Source: Desulfovibrio sp. (GTDB lineage: Bacteria > Desulfobacterota > Desulfovibrionia > Desulfovibrionales > Desulfovibrionaceae). Taken from it: 53,226 nucleotides of DNA. The notes under the pieces are model-generated. The model ran no database searches. It had not been told where the DNA came from and was given only the letters and a program-made list of their open reading frames with translations. Below are positions 1-8,260 of the stretch, piece by piece. The stretch covers positions 1 through 53,226 of the forward strand of contig JAITHT010000072.1 in NCBI GenBank assembly GCA_031279825.1, given 5' to 3'. Each line of letters starts with the position of its first letter. Positions within the stretch are counted from its first letter, which is position 1. Both the position numbers and the translations under genes were made by a program.

Positions 1-331
1 GAAAAGGTAGAAAACGAGAGTAAATGAGGCAATTTTTACCGGATTTCCCCCCTTTTTTCGGAAATTTTACTGCCTGAAACAAAGCCGCCCCGCCACCGGG
101 CAATTGTTCAGCGGTTCCATAACACTTGTCATCGCGGTATTCCTCGCCTGTGGCCGTGTTGACAAGCGGATACGGCACATAAGCGCGAACCTTGTACCAC
201 TCAATGCCGCTTCCTTCGTCGCGTTCATCAAAGTTGACGTCCGCCAGACAGATATGGGCGGTTCCAACTTGAATCAGGCGGTCAAGCTCCTTGAGAATTT
301 GGGCCTCTTGTGCGCGTGTAAAAGTGTTCAT
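1..331 (-). CDS. Hypothetical protein, partial (runs off the left edge)
   Basis: An open frame starts at ATG 331-329 and stays open to the left edge, giving 110 codons with no stop. A good ribosome site (AAGGAG) lies about six bases upstream. The N-terminus reads MNTFTRAQEAQILKELDRLI, followed by an acidic stretch (DVNFDERDEG) and Tyr-rich segments; the last visible residues are basic. I do not recognise the family. It is divergent from the XRE repressor gene at 601 and shares a 270-base intergenic region holding repeated operator-like sites, so it may belong to a phage or plasmid-derived module controlled by that repressor (inference). No catalytic motif is visible. Confidence 0.5.
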   Translation of the reverse strand, partial: MNTFTRAQEAQILKELDRLIQVGTAHICLADVNFDERDEGSGIEWYKVRAYVPYPLVNTATGEEYRDDKCYGTAEQLPGGGAALFQAVKFPKKGGKSGKNCLIYSRFLPF

Positions 332-460
332 CGTGTTTCTCCTTGCGTCGGGTTCCGTCCGAATTTTTTGTAGGGCCGGACGTTGACCCCTTTTGCCGGA
401 GCGGGTAAAGTTTTGTTTTGGAAGTCATTTTTTTAACCGCCCGCAAGTCCCTTTTGGACG

Positions 461-516
461 ATATTTCGGTCAATGTCAACCGAAATTTTAGTGTAAAACT
501 TATATTTCGGTCAAAA
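461..516. promoter_or_regulatory. Inverted repeat ATTTCGGT/ACCGAAAT plus a third half-site
   Basis: ATTTCGGT at about 463-470 faces ACCGAAAT at about 479-486, and ATTTCGGTCA recurs near 507-516. The sites lie between the divergent partial gene (start 331) and the XRE gene (start 601). The arrangement is operator-like. Which protein binds it cannot be seen. Confidence 0.4.
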
Positions 517-557
517 TTTTTATTTCTAACAAATCCGCTATGTTAAGAAAAACACAG

Positions 558-599
558 GGTAAAAGTTAGGGTAAAAGTTTAGGCCACGGAACTTTTACC
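558..599. promoter_or_regulatory. Triple GGTAAAAGTT operator-like array at the XRE start
   Basis: GGTAAAAGTT occurs as a direct repeat at 558-567 and 569-578, then as its exact reverse complement AACTTTTACC at 590-599. The last site ends one base before the ATG at 601 and occupies the place of a ribosome site. This would let the XRE protein block its own expression (inference), as phage-type repressors commonly do. Confidence 0.55.
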
Positions 600-600
600 T

Positions 601-1020
601 ATGGAAACCCTCGGGGAAAGGCTAAAAAAAATACGCGGCAGTATGTCACAAGCAGCCTTTGCCGCCCGCGTAGGCATTAGTAAGGGCGCTCTTGGCGGCT
701 ATGAACGTGATGAAAATGTACCTGGTACTGAGGCTATCAATAAAATATGTTCTATAACTTGTATTTCAGTCGATTGGCTAATAACTGGTGGTGGACAACC
801 TTGTCTTGAAAAAGACAAATCAATGGAAACTGCGCATAAAGTGGATGCTCCGGCAAATTGCCAAAATTGCTTGGAGTTATTGACAAAACTTGTTCTGGTT
901 CAGGAGCGGGAAAACGCTCTTCTCAAAGAAGTTTCCGCACTTCAAGCTGAAAACGTCGCGCTCAGGAAAGAGATTGAGGTCGCCCAAGCCGATGCGGCAA
1001 AAAAGCCGATGCCGATATAA
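601..1020 (+). CDS. XRE/cI-type helix-turn-helix transcriptional regulator
   Basis: A 139-residue DNA-binding protein. Residues about 5-60 form an HTH_3/XRE domain: SQAAFAARVGISKGALGGYE carries the two helices of the turn, and SVDWLITGGG is the usual end of the domain in phage-type repressors. Residues about 90-135 are a Leu/Glu-rich coiled coil (LLKEVSALQAENVALRKEIE), likely for dimerisation. There is no C-terminal peptidase domain, so it is shorter than LexA-like cI proteins. No Shine-Dalgarno precedes ATG 601; instead an operator-like site abuts it, which fits autorepression and perhaps leaderless translation. The gene is followed by a strong hairpin at 1103. It is probably a remnant of a phage or integrative element. 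Confidence 0.8.
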   Translation: METLGERLKKIRGSMSQAAFAARVGISKGALGGYERDENVPGTEAINKICSITCISVDWLITGGGQPCLEKDKSMETAHKVDAPANCQNCLELLTKLVLVQERENALLKEVSALQAENVALRKEIEVAQADAAKKPMPI

Positions 1021-1102
1021 CCTCAGAAAGTGCGCGCAAGGCAGGATAGCCAAACCGACGATCCTGCCGTTCCGCGCAGCCTCGCCAAAAGACAAAAAAT
1101 AA

Positions 1103-1136
1103 GCCCCGGTTTGTGTCAAAAGCGACACGCCGGGGC
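1103..1136 (+). terminator. Strong stem-loop after the XRE gene
   Basis: GCCCCGG and GTGTC on the left pair with GACAC and CCGGGGC on the right around a short AAAAGC loop. It is followed by ATTTCTT rather than a clean T run, so termination is likely but not certain. Confidence 0.55.
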
Positions 1137-1394
1137 ATTTCTTCATTCCAAGGATGCGCGAAAGTTTGCCTGCTTTTTGCCTCTCCGTTCCCAACTCTTT
1201 GCCAAGGCGATTTTTGATCGCGGCCTCGCCGGGAAGCCTATGTCAGTCCTGCTTTAGTAGCGTATCCGTCCGATGCGATCCGGGTATTCTCTCATTCTAA
1301 TCTCTGGTGACTCCCTATATCTGCCACAGAGTAGATGCTCCAAATTCTGACAGGCTATATATCTTTGCAGAAAACTATTCCACAATGAGCTTAA
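1137..1394. other. Intergenic stretch with no recognised feature
   Basis: Between the hairpin after the XRE gene and the IS5-family end at 1395 I see no convincing gene, RNA or repeat. The short ORFs here lack ribosome sites and protein-like composition. Confidence 0.4.
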
Positions 1395-1640
1395 GGAACC
1401 GCTGATTTAATCGCCGCCCAAGGATCTCCAATAGTCTGAATTTTTTTGTATATTCTCTTTACTTCACGGGAGGTAGGACATGCGTCAGCCCAGCTTCAGC
1501 GATATCGAATACGGTTTGCGCAAGCGCACGACAAAACGCGAAGAGTTTCTCAAGGCCATGGACGAGTGTATTCCTTGGGTTGAGTGGGTTTCGCTCATTG
1601 AGCCGTATTATCCGAGCGGTCAGCGGGGCCGCCCTCCGAA
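1395..1640 (+). mobile_element. Truncated IS5-family element, left end only
   Basis: The terminal sequence GGAACCGCTGATTTAAT at 1395-1411 is the same as the reverse complement of the outer end of the second IS5-type remnant near 13490-13507. The transposase N-terminus begins at 1480. Homology stops around 1640, where the reading frame runs into unrelated sequence next to the LUD gene. No second end is present, so this is a fragment. Confidence 0.65.
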
Positions 1641-1662
1641 AACTTTAGCAATTAGACACTAG
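1480..1662 (+). pseudogene. IS5-family transposase, N-terminal fragment
   Basis: Only the first 55 or so residues of an IS5-group transposase remain: MRQPSFSDIEYGLRKRTTKR, then FLKAMDECIPW and EPYYPSGQRGRPP, the N-terminal substrate-binding region seen in this family. After GRPP the frame ends in a few unrelated codons (KTLAIRH). All DDE catalytic residues are missing. A good ribosome site (GGGAGGT) precedes ATG 1480, so a short peptide could still be made. The same N-terminal region can be read, broken by frameshifts, in the remnant at 12750-13510. Confidence 0.75.
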
Positions 1663-2300
1663 AAACCAAATCGACCGCCGATGATCGCCACATGGATTTC
1701 GGTGAGCGGCGGACAACGGCTGATAATCGTGGTTATATTGCATATCCTGGTCTTATTGTTACAGTCAACGCATTCGCCGAGTTGAACGCAAGGATTGGGA
1801 GTTTCGTAACGCTTGTTGTTGATGGGAGCGGCGTACATTTTTATTCTTTGTTCCGCCTCTTCCAGATCACGGACGATTTTGTTGGTGCCGGCAATGATAA
1901 TAACCTTTTTGGGTCCGAACATCATGGCGGCCACGCGATTGCCGAAAGCATCGCGGTTTACCAACTCCCCTTTAAGGGTAATGGCGTTGCTTCCCGAAAT
2001 AAAGACATCGGCGGTAATCTGTTTATAACGGATGGCATTGCGCTCCTCAGGAGCAAGACCTACTACGCCGTGATCAAAAACGGTACAGCCTTTGCTTACG
2101 ATATGTTCGGTCAAGCCAATCTCGCGTTCCGTCCATGTGCCGCCTATACCCACGCTTGCACCGTGCGGCACTAGACCGGCGACATATGCGGCGGCTCCTT
2201 GCGGATCATGGAAATATTCCGCCTGAAATTTATTCTTTTTTAACGCTTCCACCGCCCGCTTGCCAAGAGTCTCATTATGCCATTGGATCAACGCGTTCAT
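1659..2300 (-). CDS. LUD-domain protein (LutC/YkgG-like, DUF162)
   Basis: A 213-residue protein of the LUD family. LUD proteins take part in lactate utilisation complexes (LutB/LutC), but many stand-alone members have no assigned substrate. Visible hallmarks are GGTWTEREIGL, the central DVFISGSNAITLKGELVNRD segment and KKVIIIAGTNKIV. The C-terminus has a Cys-rich stretch (PCVQLGECVDCNNKTRIC) that could bind a metal. ATG 2300 was chosen because GGGAGG lies six bases upstream; the longer frame to 2423 adds a hydrophobic run unlike the family. The stop lies against the truncated IS5 fragment, so the extreme C-terminus might be altered. It stands alone, with no lutA or lutB neighbour here. Confidence 0.85.
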   Translation of the reverse strand: MNALIQWHNETLGKRAVEALKKNKFQAEYFHDPQGAAAYVAGLVPHGASVGIGGTWTEREIGLTEHIVSKGCTVFDHGVVGLAPEERNAIRYKQITADVFISGSNAITLKGELVNRDAFGNRVAAMMFGPKKVIIIAGTNKIVRDLEEAEQRIKMYAAPINNKRYETPNPCVQLGECVDCNNKTRICNITTIISRCPPLTEIHVAIIGGRFGF

Positions 2301-2477
2301 ACGATGCCTCCCGCCGTCAGGGTGAGTTGAGATATACGACGAATATACGTCAAAAAAAAACAGATTAAAAGCGACAAGAATGTGTATCAATATGTACAAG
2401 GCATTCTCTGCTTGCTTCCCCATTGCCTCTTTACTTCAAAAAAAAACTATTTATTATCAAACGAGCGATATTCCTTA

Positions 2478-3311
2478 GGAGCTGTTTCTAAATAAACTAT
2501 AGACTTTTCGTCTTTCTGCTGTTTTTCTGTCTTTCATGAGCAGACACGATATTTCAGATGAAAAGTGGGCCGTAATTGGGCCTATGTTGGCAAAGACCGG
2601 TACTGAAACTAGAGGACGCAAACATAAAGATGACCGTCTGATGTTTAATGCGATCCTGTGGATTATGAAAACAGGAGCGCCCTGGCGGGGACTTAGATCC
2701 TGAGTTTGGACCTTGGAACACAGTGGATAAACGTTTCCTCGAATGGGCCAAGCTTGAGGTTTGGGATGATATTCTTAAAACGCTGTCCATAAACGCGGAT
2801 CCTGAAGCTATCATTATCAATGCCACCTTTATAAAGCTGTACCAACACGGTACCGGCGCAAAAGGGGGCACTTCAATCAGGAGGTTGGGCGCAGCAAAGG
2901 CGGATTAACAACCAAGGTCCATGCTGTCGTTGATGCCCTTGGCAACTCTTTGCGTATTCATCTGACAGCGGGCAATGTTAACGACATTGTTCCTGCATGT
3001 GCCCTGATTGAAGGATTACTGGCAGATAAGCTTCTTGCGGACAAAGCTTATGATGCCAATAAACTGCTCGCATTGGCAGAACGTCAAAACCACGAAGTGG
3101 TCATTCCACCAACGGCGCGCAGACTGGTTCAACGTAAATACGACATTCATGCGTATAAAGAGCGTCACCTTGTTGCATCTTTCTTTGCAAAGCTTAAAGC
3201 ATTTCGTAGGGTTGCTACCCATTACGATAAGCTTGCAATAACCTTTAAAGCTGCGGTCACGTTGGCTGCATGCCTTGTTTGGCTGCAATGAACTATTTAG
3301 AAACAGCTCCT
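2478..3311 (+). mobile_element. Decayed IS5-family (IS427 group) insertion sequence
   Basis: The ends are inverted repeats: GAGCTGTTTCTAAATA at about 2479-2494 and its complement, ending GAAACAGCTC near 3310. Both ends are flanked by TAG, consistent with the short TA-centred target duplication of this group. The element is about 830 bp and carries a split transposase. The right end stops only a few bases before the htrA ribosome site. Confidence 0.8.
2536..3291 (+). pseudogene. IS427-group transposase, frameshifted and catalytically dead
   Basis: The first reading frame begins at ATG 2536 (MSRHDISDEKWAVIGPMLAK) and breaks near 2700 (GAPWRGLRS then a stop). It continues in a second frame (MDKRFLEWAKLEVWDDILKT) to 2908, then in the original frame from about 2860 to 3291 (GRSKGGLTTKVHAVVDALGN to ACLVWLQ). 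One orfA/orfB frameshift is normal for the group; the break near 2700 is extra. The catalytic residues look damaged: the first DDE Asp is Asn (IIINATF) and the Glu before the FFAKLKAFRR segment is lost (RHLVASFF). Only the middle Asp (LADKAYD) remains. Confidence 0.75.
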
Positions 3312-3324
3312 AGAGGAGATTGCC

Positions 3325-4761
3325 ATGCAAAAACGCTATATTCCTGTCTGTTTGAACTTTTTATATCTGATATCCCTGGCATTTCTGAGCTTTCCTGCCC
3401 TGGCCGCTCCGCCCGCGGATTTCAGGGACCTTATCAAGTCCGTCATGCCGGCGGTGGTCAATATCAGCACCGAACGTACGGAAGAGATACGCCCCTTTCC
3501 CAGAATGCCTTTTGACATGTTCCGCGGCTACCCCGATATGGAACGTTTCTTTGAGCCTTTCGAAGAATTTTATAACTCCCCCCGCTCCCGTAAAATGAAT
3601 TCCCTAGGATCAGGCTTCATCATTTCCTCCGACGGTTTTATTGTGACGAACAATCACGTGGTTGAAGGTGCCGATGTCATCCGCGTGAATATCAGCACGA
3701 AAAACAGCAAAAAAGAAGAGACCTACCCTGCCGAAATCGTGGGAACCGATCCAGAAACGGATCTGGCGCTTCTCAAAATTAAAGCCGGCGAGTTGCCCTA
3801 TCTTACATTCGGCAATTCCAACGTCCTTGAAGTAGGCGAATGGGTTGTCGCCATCGGCAGCCCCCTCGGCCTTGATCACACCGTAACGGCAGGCATCCTT
3901 TCAGCCAAGGGGCGCAACATCCAATCCGGAACATACGACGACTTTCTGCAGACCGACGCCTCCATCAACCGAGGCAACAGCGGCGGCCCCCTGCTCAATA
4001 TGGCGGGCGAAGTCATCGGCATCAATACCGCTATTGCTCAACGGGCACAAGGCATTGGCTTCGCCATTCCCTCCAGTCTCGCCCAGAAAATCATCGCTGA
4101 CCTTCAGGAGCATAAAAAGGTCAGCCGCGGCTGGCTCGGCGTGACCATCCAGAATGTGGACGAGGCCACGGCCAAGGCATTGGAACTTCCGGAAGCGCGA
4201 GGCGCGCTGGTCAACAACGCCCTGGAAGGACAACCGGCCGCACGGGCAGGCATAAAGGGAGGGGACGTCATCTTAGCCATCAACGGCGAAACAATAGCGA
4301 ACACTGAGCACCTTTTGCGTGTGGTAGCCCAACTCAGACCCGGCGGTAAAGCCGAGATCACCATATGGCGCGACGGCAAAGAGGAACAAATAACCTTACT
4401 GGTGGCTGAACGGAATCTTAGCCAAGGCAAGGGGAAAGATGGCGGCAAGGAAAATACGGCCGCCACGCTCCTCGGCCTCAAGCTGCGGCCCGTGAGTTCT
4501 GAGAATATACGCAGCAATAAGCTTCCCGGAGATGCGGGGCTTCTGGTTACAGGCGTGGAAGATAACAGCCCGGCGGAAGAAGCGGGCATTCGTTCCGGAG
4601 ATATTATTCTGGCGGCGAACAAACAACCGGTGCATTCCGTCGATGAACTGTCCCGCCTCATCGAAATGGCGGACAAACGACGAGGAGTGGTGCTCCTGCA
4701 TATTGTCCGCAAAGGCCAAATGTTCTTCCGCGCCATTGAACTGGGGCAGAAGAAAAAATAA
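3325..4761 (+). CDS. degP: Periplasmic serine protease/chaperone of the HtrA (DegP/DegQ) family
   Basis: A 478-residue Do-type protease that degrades or refolds damaged envelope proteins. The signal peptide covers about residues 1-27 (cleavage after ALA). The trypsin-like triad is visible as His111 in TNNHVVEGA, Asp146 in ETDLALLKI and Ser219 in RGNSGGPLL. Two PDZ domains follow (about 270-370 and 385-475). The length is typical. ATG 3325 has GAGGAG seven bases upstream. Oddly, the decayed IS427-type element ends just before this ribosome site, so any native promoter lies beyond it or was replaced. A strong hairpin follows the stop. Which Do-type paralogue it is (DegP, DegQ or MucD) cannot be decided from sequence alone. 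Confidence 0.93.
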   Translation: MQKRYIPVCLNFLYLISLAFLSFPALAAPPADFRDLIKSVMPAVVNISTERTEEIRPFPRMPFDMFRGYPDMERFFEPFEEFYNSPRSRKMNSLGSGFIISSDGFIVTNNHVVEGADVIRVNISTKNSKKEETYPAEIVGTDPETDLALLKIKAGELPYLTFGNSNVLEVGEWVVAIGSPLGLDHTVTAGILSAKGRNIQSGTYDDFLQTDASINRGNSGGPLLNMAGEVIGINTAIAQRAQGIGFAIPSSLAQKIIADLQEHKKVSRGWLGVTIQNVDEATAKALELPEARGALVNNALEGQPAARAGIKGGDVILAINGETIANTEHLLRVVAQLRPGGKAEITIWRDGKEEQITLLVAERNLSQGKGKDGGKENTAATLLGLKLRPVSSENIRSNKLPGDAGLLVTGVEDNSPAEEAGIRSGDIILAANKQPVHSVDELSRLIEMADKRRGVVLLHIVRKGQMFFRAIELGQKKK

Positions 4762-4785
4762 TACAGACCCAGGGCTTTATCCGGG

Positions 4786-4823
4786 CAGACTGCTGACAAC
4801 TCCCGAACGTTGTCGGCAGTCTG
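4786..4823. terminator. Bidirectional terminator between htrA and rarA
   Basis: A 15-base stem (CAGACTGCTGACAAC / GTTGTCGGCAGTCTG, one mismatch-type pair) with an 8-base loop lies between convergent genes. TAAAATC follows on the plus strand. It would serve both genes. Confidence 0.7.
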
Positions 4824-4835
4824 TAAAATCTCGCG

Positions 4836-6074
4836 CTATTTTTTAGGAGGCCCGCCGCCGGACGTATGCTGTTTTTTCAAACGCTTCCGCCAAGCGCCCA
4901 AAGACGCTTCGACTCCGGCATCTTTGGGGAAGTAGAACTGCCGTTCGGACAGACTTTCCGGCAAATATTCCTGAGGCACCCAAGTATAGGGAAAATTATG
5001 CGGATATTGGTAGCCTTTGCCGTATCCCCACTCCTTCTGTAAACGGGTCGAAGGATTCCTCAGGTGAAGAGGCACCGGCTGGGCGCCGGCGCTTTTAACT
5101 TCACGCGCGGCATTGAGGTATGCGGCATACGCCGAATTACTCTTACGGGCAAGGGCCAGATAAATTACGGTTTCCGCCATAGGCAAATATCCTTCGGGCA
5201 TACCCACCTGTTCCACGGCATGATGGCAGGCTACAGCCAGAGGCAAGGCCGCAGGATCCGCCAAACCTATATCTTCAGCCGCGGCCAAGATAAGACGGCG
5301 GCAGACAAAACGCGGATCCTCCCCCCCCTCGAGCAGACAAGCCAGATAGTATACCGCCGCATCCGGATCGCTGCCGCGAATGGATTTAATCAGGGCAGAA
5401 GCAAACTCGTAATGCCTATCCCCTTGTTTGTCATGTCTGGCCACAATTTCCGGCAACGCACTCTTGATACTCTCATAGTCGCGCTGTTCCGGCGGCAAAG
5501 CCCCCACATATTCCACCAGATTCAGTAAAACCCGGGCGTCTCCGCCGCTGAGAGAAGAAAGCAATTCCACAGCCCGGCCATCTATGGAGAATCCCATGGC
5601 TTCCGCACCGTTCCCGGCAAGTTGCAGCAAATCCTCATGGCGTAGCGGACGCAAGCGCAATACATGCAAACGAGAAAGAAGCTGCGCAGTGACGCTGAAA
5701 GAAGGATTCTCCGTAGTCGTCGCAATAAGAATCAATTCACCGCTCTCAAGAAGGGGAAGGAAAAAATCCTGCTGCGCCTTGGAGAAACGGTGCAGTTCGT
5801 CCAGCACCAGCACATCCGTGCCAGCAAGCGTCCTCCTGAGTTGTTGAATACCCGCCTCAGGCGCACTGATGCGGGTCGCCTTCCGTCCATGCGATTTGGC
5901 CAGCAAAAGAGCCAAGGTAGATTTGCCGCAGCCTGGCGGACCAAAAAGAAGTAAACTGGGCAAGCGGTTGACGCGCAACAAATTGTCCAGCTTGGCGCGC
6001 AAATGCTCCTGCCCCACGAAGCGATCCAGTCCGGTCGGCCTCAATCTCTCTGAAAGCGGCGATACGATGCTCAT
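4836..6074 (-). CDS. rarA: Replication-associated recombination protein A (AAA+ ATPase)
   Basis: A 412-residue RarA/MgsA/Mgs1-type clamp-loader-like ATPase acting at stalled replication forks. Walker A is GPPGCGKST at residues 45-53, Walker B ends in DELH at 92-95, and the sensor region reads ATTENPSFSV. The C-terminal tetramerisation part contains the family segment YAAYLNAAREVKSAGAQPVP and PHNFPYTWVPQEYLP. ATG 6074 overlaps the rsmE stop by ATGA, so the genes are translationally coupled; the longer frame to 6131 lies inside rsmE. This start keeps the family N-terminus (PLSERLRPTGLDRFVGQEHL). Confidence 0.92.
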   Translation of the reverse strand: MSIVSPLSERLRPTGLDRFVGQEHLRAKLDNLLRVNRLPSLLLFGPPGCGKSTLALLLAKSHGRKATRISAPEAGIQQLRRTLAGTDVLVLDELHRFSKAQQDFFLPLLESGELILIATTTENPSFSVTAQLLSRLHVLRLRPLRHEDLLQLAGNGAEAMGFSIDGRAVELLSSLSGGDARVLLNLVEYVGALPPEQRDYESIKSALPEIVARHDKQGDRHYEFASALIKSIRGSDPDAAVYYLACLLEGGEDPRFVCRRLILAAAEDIGLADPAALPLAVACHHAVEQVGMPEGYLPMAETVIYLALARKSNSAYAAYLNAAREVKSAGAQPVPLHLRNPSTRLQKEWGYGKGYQYPHNFPYTWVPQEYLPESLSERQFYFPKDAGVEASLGAWRKRLKKQHTSGGGPPKK

Positions 6075-6799
6075 GGACGCTGCCTTGCCCACCAGGCTAA
6101 GCCAAGGGTGAGGATAGCCGCGGTTTCCCATCGCAAGACCCGCTTGCCGAGACTCACCGGGATAAAATCCGCGCCCTTGAGGAGAGAGAATTCCTGCGGA
6201 GAAAAACCCCCTTCCGGTCCAACAACCAAAAGAATATCGCCGGCACCAGTCAAATCTTCCTGACGCAGCAACCTGTCCTCAGTATCCCCCTCGTAGAAAA
6301 GAAACGCCCGTTCAAAGGAAGAACGTCGCGCAACCAGGGCGGAAGCGCCTCCGCGCAGCATAGCGAGTTCAGGCAGCCAAGCGTTGCCGCACTGCTTTGC
6401 TCCGGCGATCAGGGAAGATCTCCAACTGTTTTTTTCCAACTCGGGCAGTTCCGCCTGGCTGCGTTCTCCCTGCCAGAACCACAGGGCTGAGGCTTCAAGC
6501 TCTACGGCCTTTTCCATAAACCACCCCCGGCGCAAAGCTTTTGAAAAACCCGCAGCCAGAGTGCTGCGCGCCGGCGGCCGCGAAGTTATCCTCTCGTTCC
6601 GCAGGGTCAGATTGACCGTATTTTTAGATATGACATCAACGACAAACATGCCTTCCCGGCCATAGCCGTCAAAAAGCCTGACAGTCGCCCCAGGCTTGAC
6701 GCGCAAGACGCGTGACAGATGACGCGCTTCAGAACCCCCAAGTCGAAAAGGCAAACTCCATGCTTCCGGGGCAAGATAAAAACTGTGTAATGCCGCCAT
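6071..6799 (-). CDS. rsmE: 16S rRNA (uracil-1498-N3)-methyltransferase
   Basis: A 242-residue SPOUT methyltransferase that methylates U1498 of 16S rRNA. The N-terminal PUA-like region (about 1-75) carries HLSRVLRVKPG. The C-terminal SPOUT knot shows GPEGG at 194-198 and LGKRVLRWETAAI at 217-229, the AdoMet-binding signature. It heads a two-gene operon with rarA (ATGA overlap). No clear Shine-Dalgarno is visible before ATG 6799, but the alignment of MAALHSFYLAPE with family N-termini supports it. Confidence 0.92.
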   Translation of the reverse strand: MAALHSFYLAPEAWSLPFRLGGSEARHLSRVLRVKPGATVRLFDGYGREGMFVVDVISKNTVNLTLRNERITSRPPARSTLAAGFSKALRRGWFMEKAVELEASALWFWQGERSQAELPELEKNSWRSSLIAGAKQCGNAWLPELAMLRGGASALVARRSSFERAFLFYEGDTEDRLLRQEDLTGAGDILLVVGPEGGFSPQEFSLLKGADFIPVSLGKRVLRWETAAILTLGLAWWARQRP

Positions 6800-6890
6800 A
6801 TTTTGAAACTACATATCGGAATAAACGTTACCTTCAATCGGCCCCTTTCGCCGGCAGCGCTGAATAGAGCGTCACCAAAGCCGGCAGGCT

Positions 6891-7979
6891 CTAAAAAAGC
6901 GCAATACGAGCCGTTCCTCCCTGATAAAAAGGTAGAGATACGACCTTTGCGGGCACATCCGCTTTAGGGGTACGTACGAGATATTCCACAGCATACGCCT
7001 TATCGGCGTCAACATAGGCAAGCGCAACGGCGCAACCCATAGAAGGCGCGAAGGAACCGCTGGTAATAACGCCCACTTCCCGACCGTCAAGCAACACTTT
7101 ATCGCCGTGGCGAGCGCTACGCCTGCCGGGCATAACAAAAGGCAGCAACTTTTCACGGATGGCATGCGCTCCATCCTTACCCACATAAAGGGCATGCGAG
7201 GTCAGCATACCCGTATAACCGGCTTCAGCCGGACTGTGGCGTTCATCCAGATCCTGACCGTTGAGAGGCAAGCCTATTTCCAGACGTAAAGTGTCACGCG
7301 CGCCGAGCCCCGCAGGCATCACCCTCTCATCTTTAAGCAAAAGCTCCCAAAGCGCCTCCGCTTTATCCCAGGGACAATATAATTCCACGCCGAGCTCCCC
7401 AGTATACCCTGTACGGCTTACGCACAAGGGGCTTCCATCAAAGCTGCATTCTTCGCTGAAGCCGAAATAGGGCAAACGACGCCAATATCCCGGCAGAGCC
7501 TTTTCAAGCGCGAGAAAAGATTCCGGCCCCTGCAAGTCAATTTTGGCGGTAACGTCGGAAATATCCTCCAGGAAAAAAGTACTGCCCAAACGTTCCCGCA
7601 GGGCGGTAAAATCCAGAGCCCGACAAGCCGCATTGACGACAATCATGAAACGTTCCTCGCCAAGACGATACACGATGAGATCGTCAATGACGCCGCCTTC
7701 ATGATTAAGCAAAAAGCCGTAACGGCAACGCCCCGGTTTTAAGGTGGCGATATTCACGGTTACGGCACGGGCAAGGGCTTCAGCCGCCCCCTTGCCGTCA
7801 AGAAGAAGCTCACCCATGTGGCAAATATCAAAAAGACAAACTTTTTCACGAGTATGCATATGTTCAGCAATAATTCCGGCAGAATACTGAATGGGCATAT
7901 TCCAGCCGGCAAATTCAGCCATCCTGGCTCCATGAGATGTATGCCAGTCGATAAGCGGCGTGTGCAAAAGAGATGTCAC
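6891..7979 (-). CDS. gcvT: Glycine cleavage system T protein (aminomethyltransferase)
   Basis: A 362-residue GcvT, which transfers the methylene group from aminomethyl-lipoyl H protein to tetrahydrofolate and releases ammonia. Landmarks are HTSHGARMAEFAGWNMPIQY near the start, the conserved Asp100 in GGVIDD that matches the catalytic position of the family, RTGYTGE at 189-195 and GLGARDTLRLEIGLPLNGQD. GTG 7979 was chosen because GAGGAG lies seven bases upstream and the protein then starts like the family (TSLLHTPLIDWH); longer frames would put that ribosome site inside the gene. No gcvH or gcvP gene is in the window, which is unusual since they often cluster. Confidence 0.92.
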   Translation of the reverse strand: MTSLLHTPLIDWHTSHGARMAEFAGWNMPIQYSAGIIAEHMHTREKVCLFDICHMGELLLDGKGAAEALARAVTVNIATLKPGRCRYGFLLNHEGGVIDDLIVYRLGEERFMIVVNAACRALDFTALRERLGSTFFLEDISDVTAKIDLQGPESFLALEKALPGYWRRLPYFGFSEECSFDGSPLCVSRTGYTGELGVELYCPWDKAEALWELLLKDERVMPAGLGARDTLRLEIGLPLNGQDLDERHSPAEAGYTGMLTSHALYVGKDGAHAIREKLLPFVMPGRRSARHGDKVLLDGREVGVITSGSFAPSMGCAVALAYVDADKAYAVEYLVRTPKADVPAKVVSLPFYQGGTARIALF

Positions 7980-8260
7980 GATATGCTCCTCATTCGGGCA
8001 TTTCATAAAAATGCCAAGAAGGTAGCATGAGCTTTCATGCCCATGCGTCTTGCACTTGAGCTCAGGTTTGGACCCAGAGCAGATTAACAAGGAACGAAGA
8101 TGAATGCCTCCGGATTCCGACAGAAAATCCAGCACGAAAAAAGTGTAAAGATCGCAAAGCAAAAAATCGCGTTTTTTTACTTTGCTCACGCCGCTTATCG
8201 CGGCGCGCTGATTTCTAAAACCCGGCGGCCGATGCGCAATCTGATGTCAATTTTTACATG

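Noticed and set aside
1659-2423. Longer start of the LUD gene at 2423
   Set aside because: The extra 41 residues include a hydrophobic run unlike the family, and GGGAGG stands in front of ATG 2300.
7980-8260. Possible glycine riboswitch upstream of gcvT
   Set aside because: I looked for the paired aptamer core and found no convincing match; only short hairpins are present.
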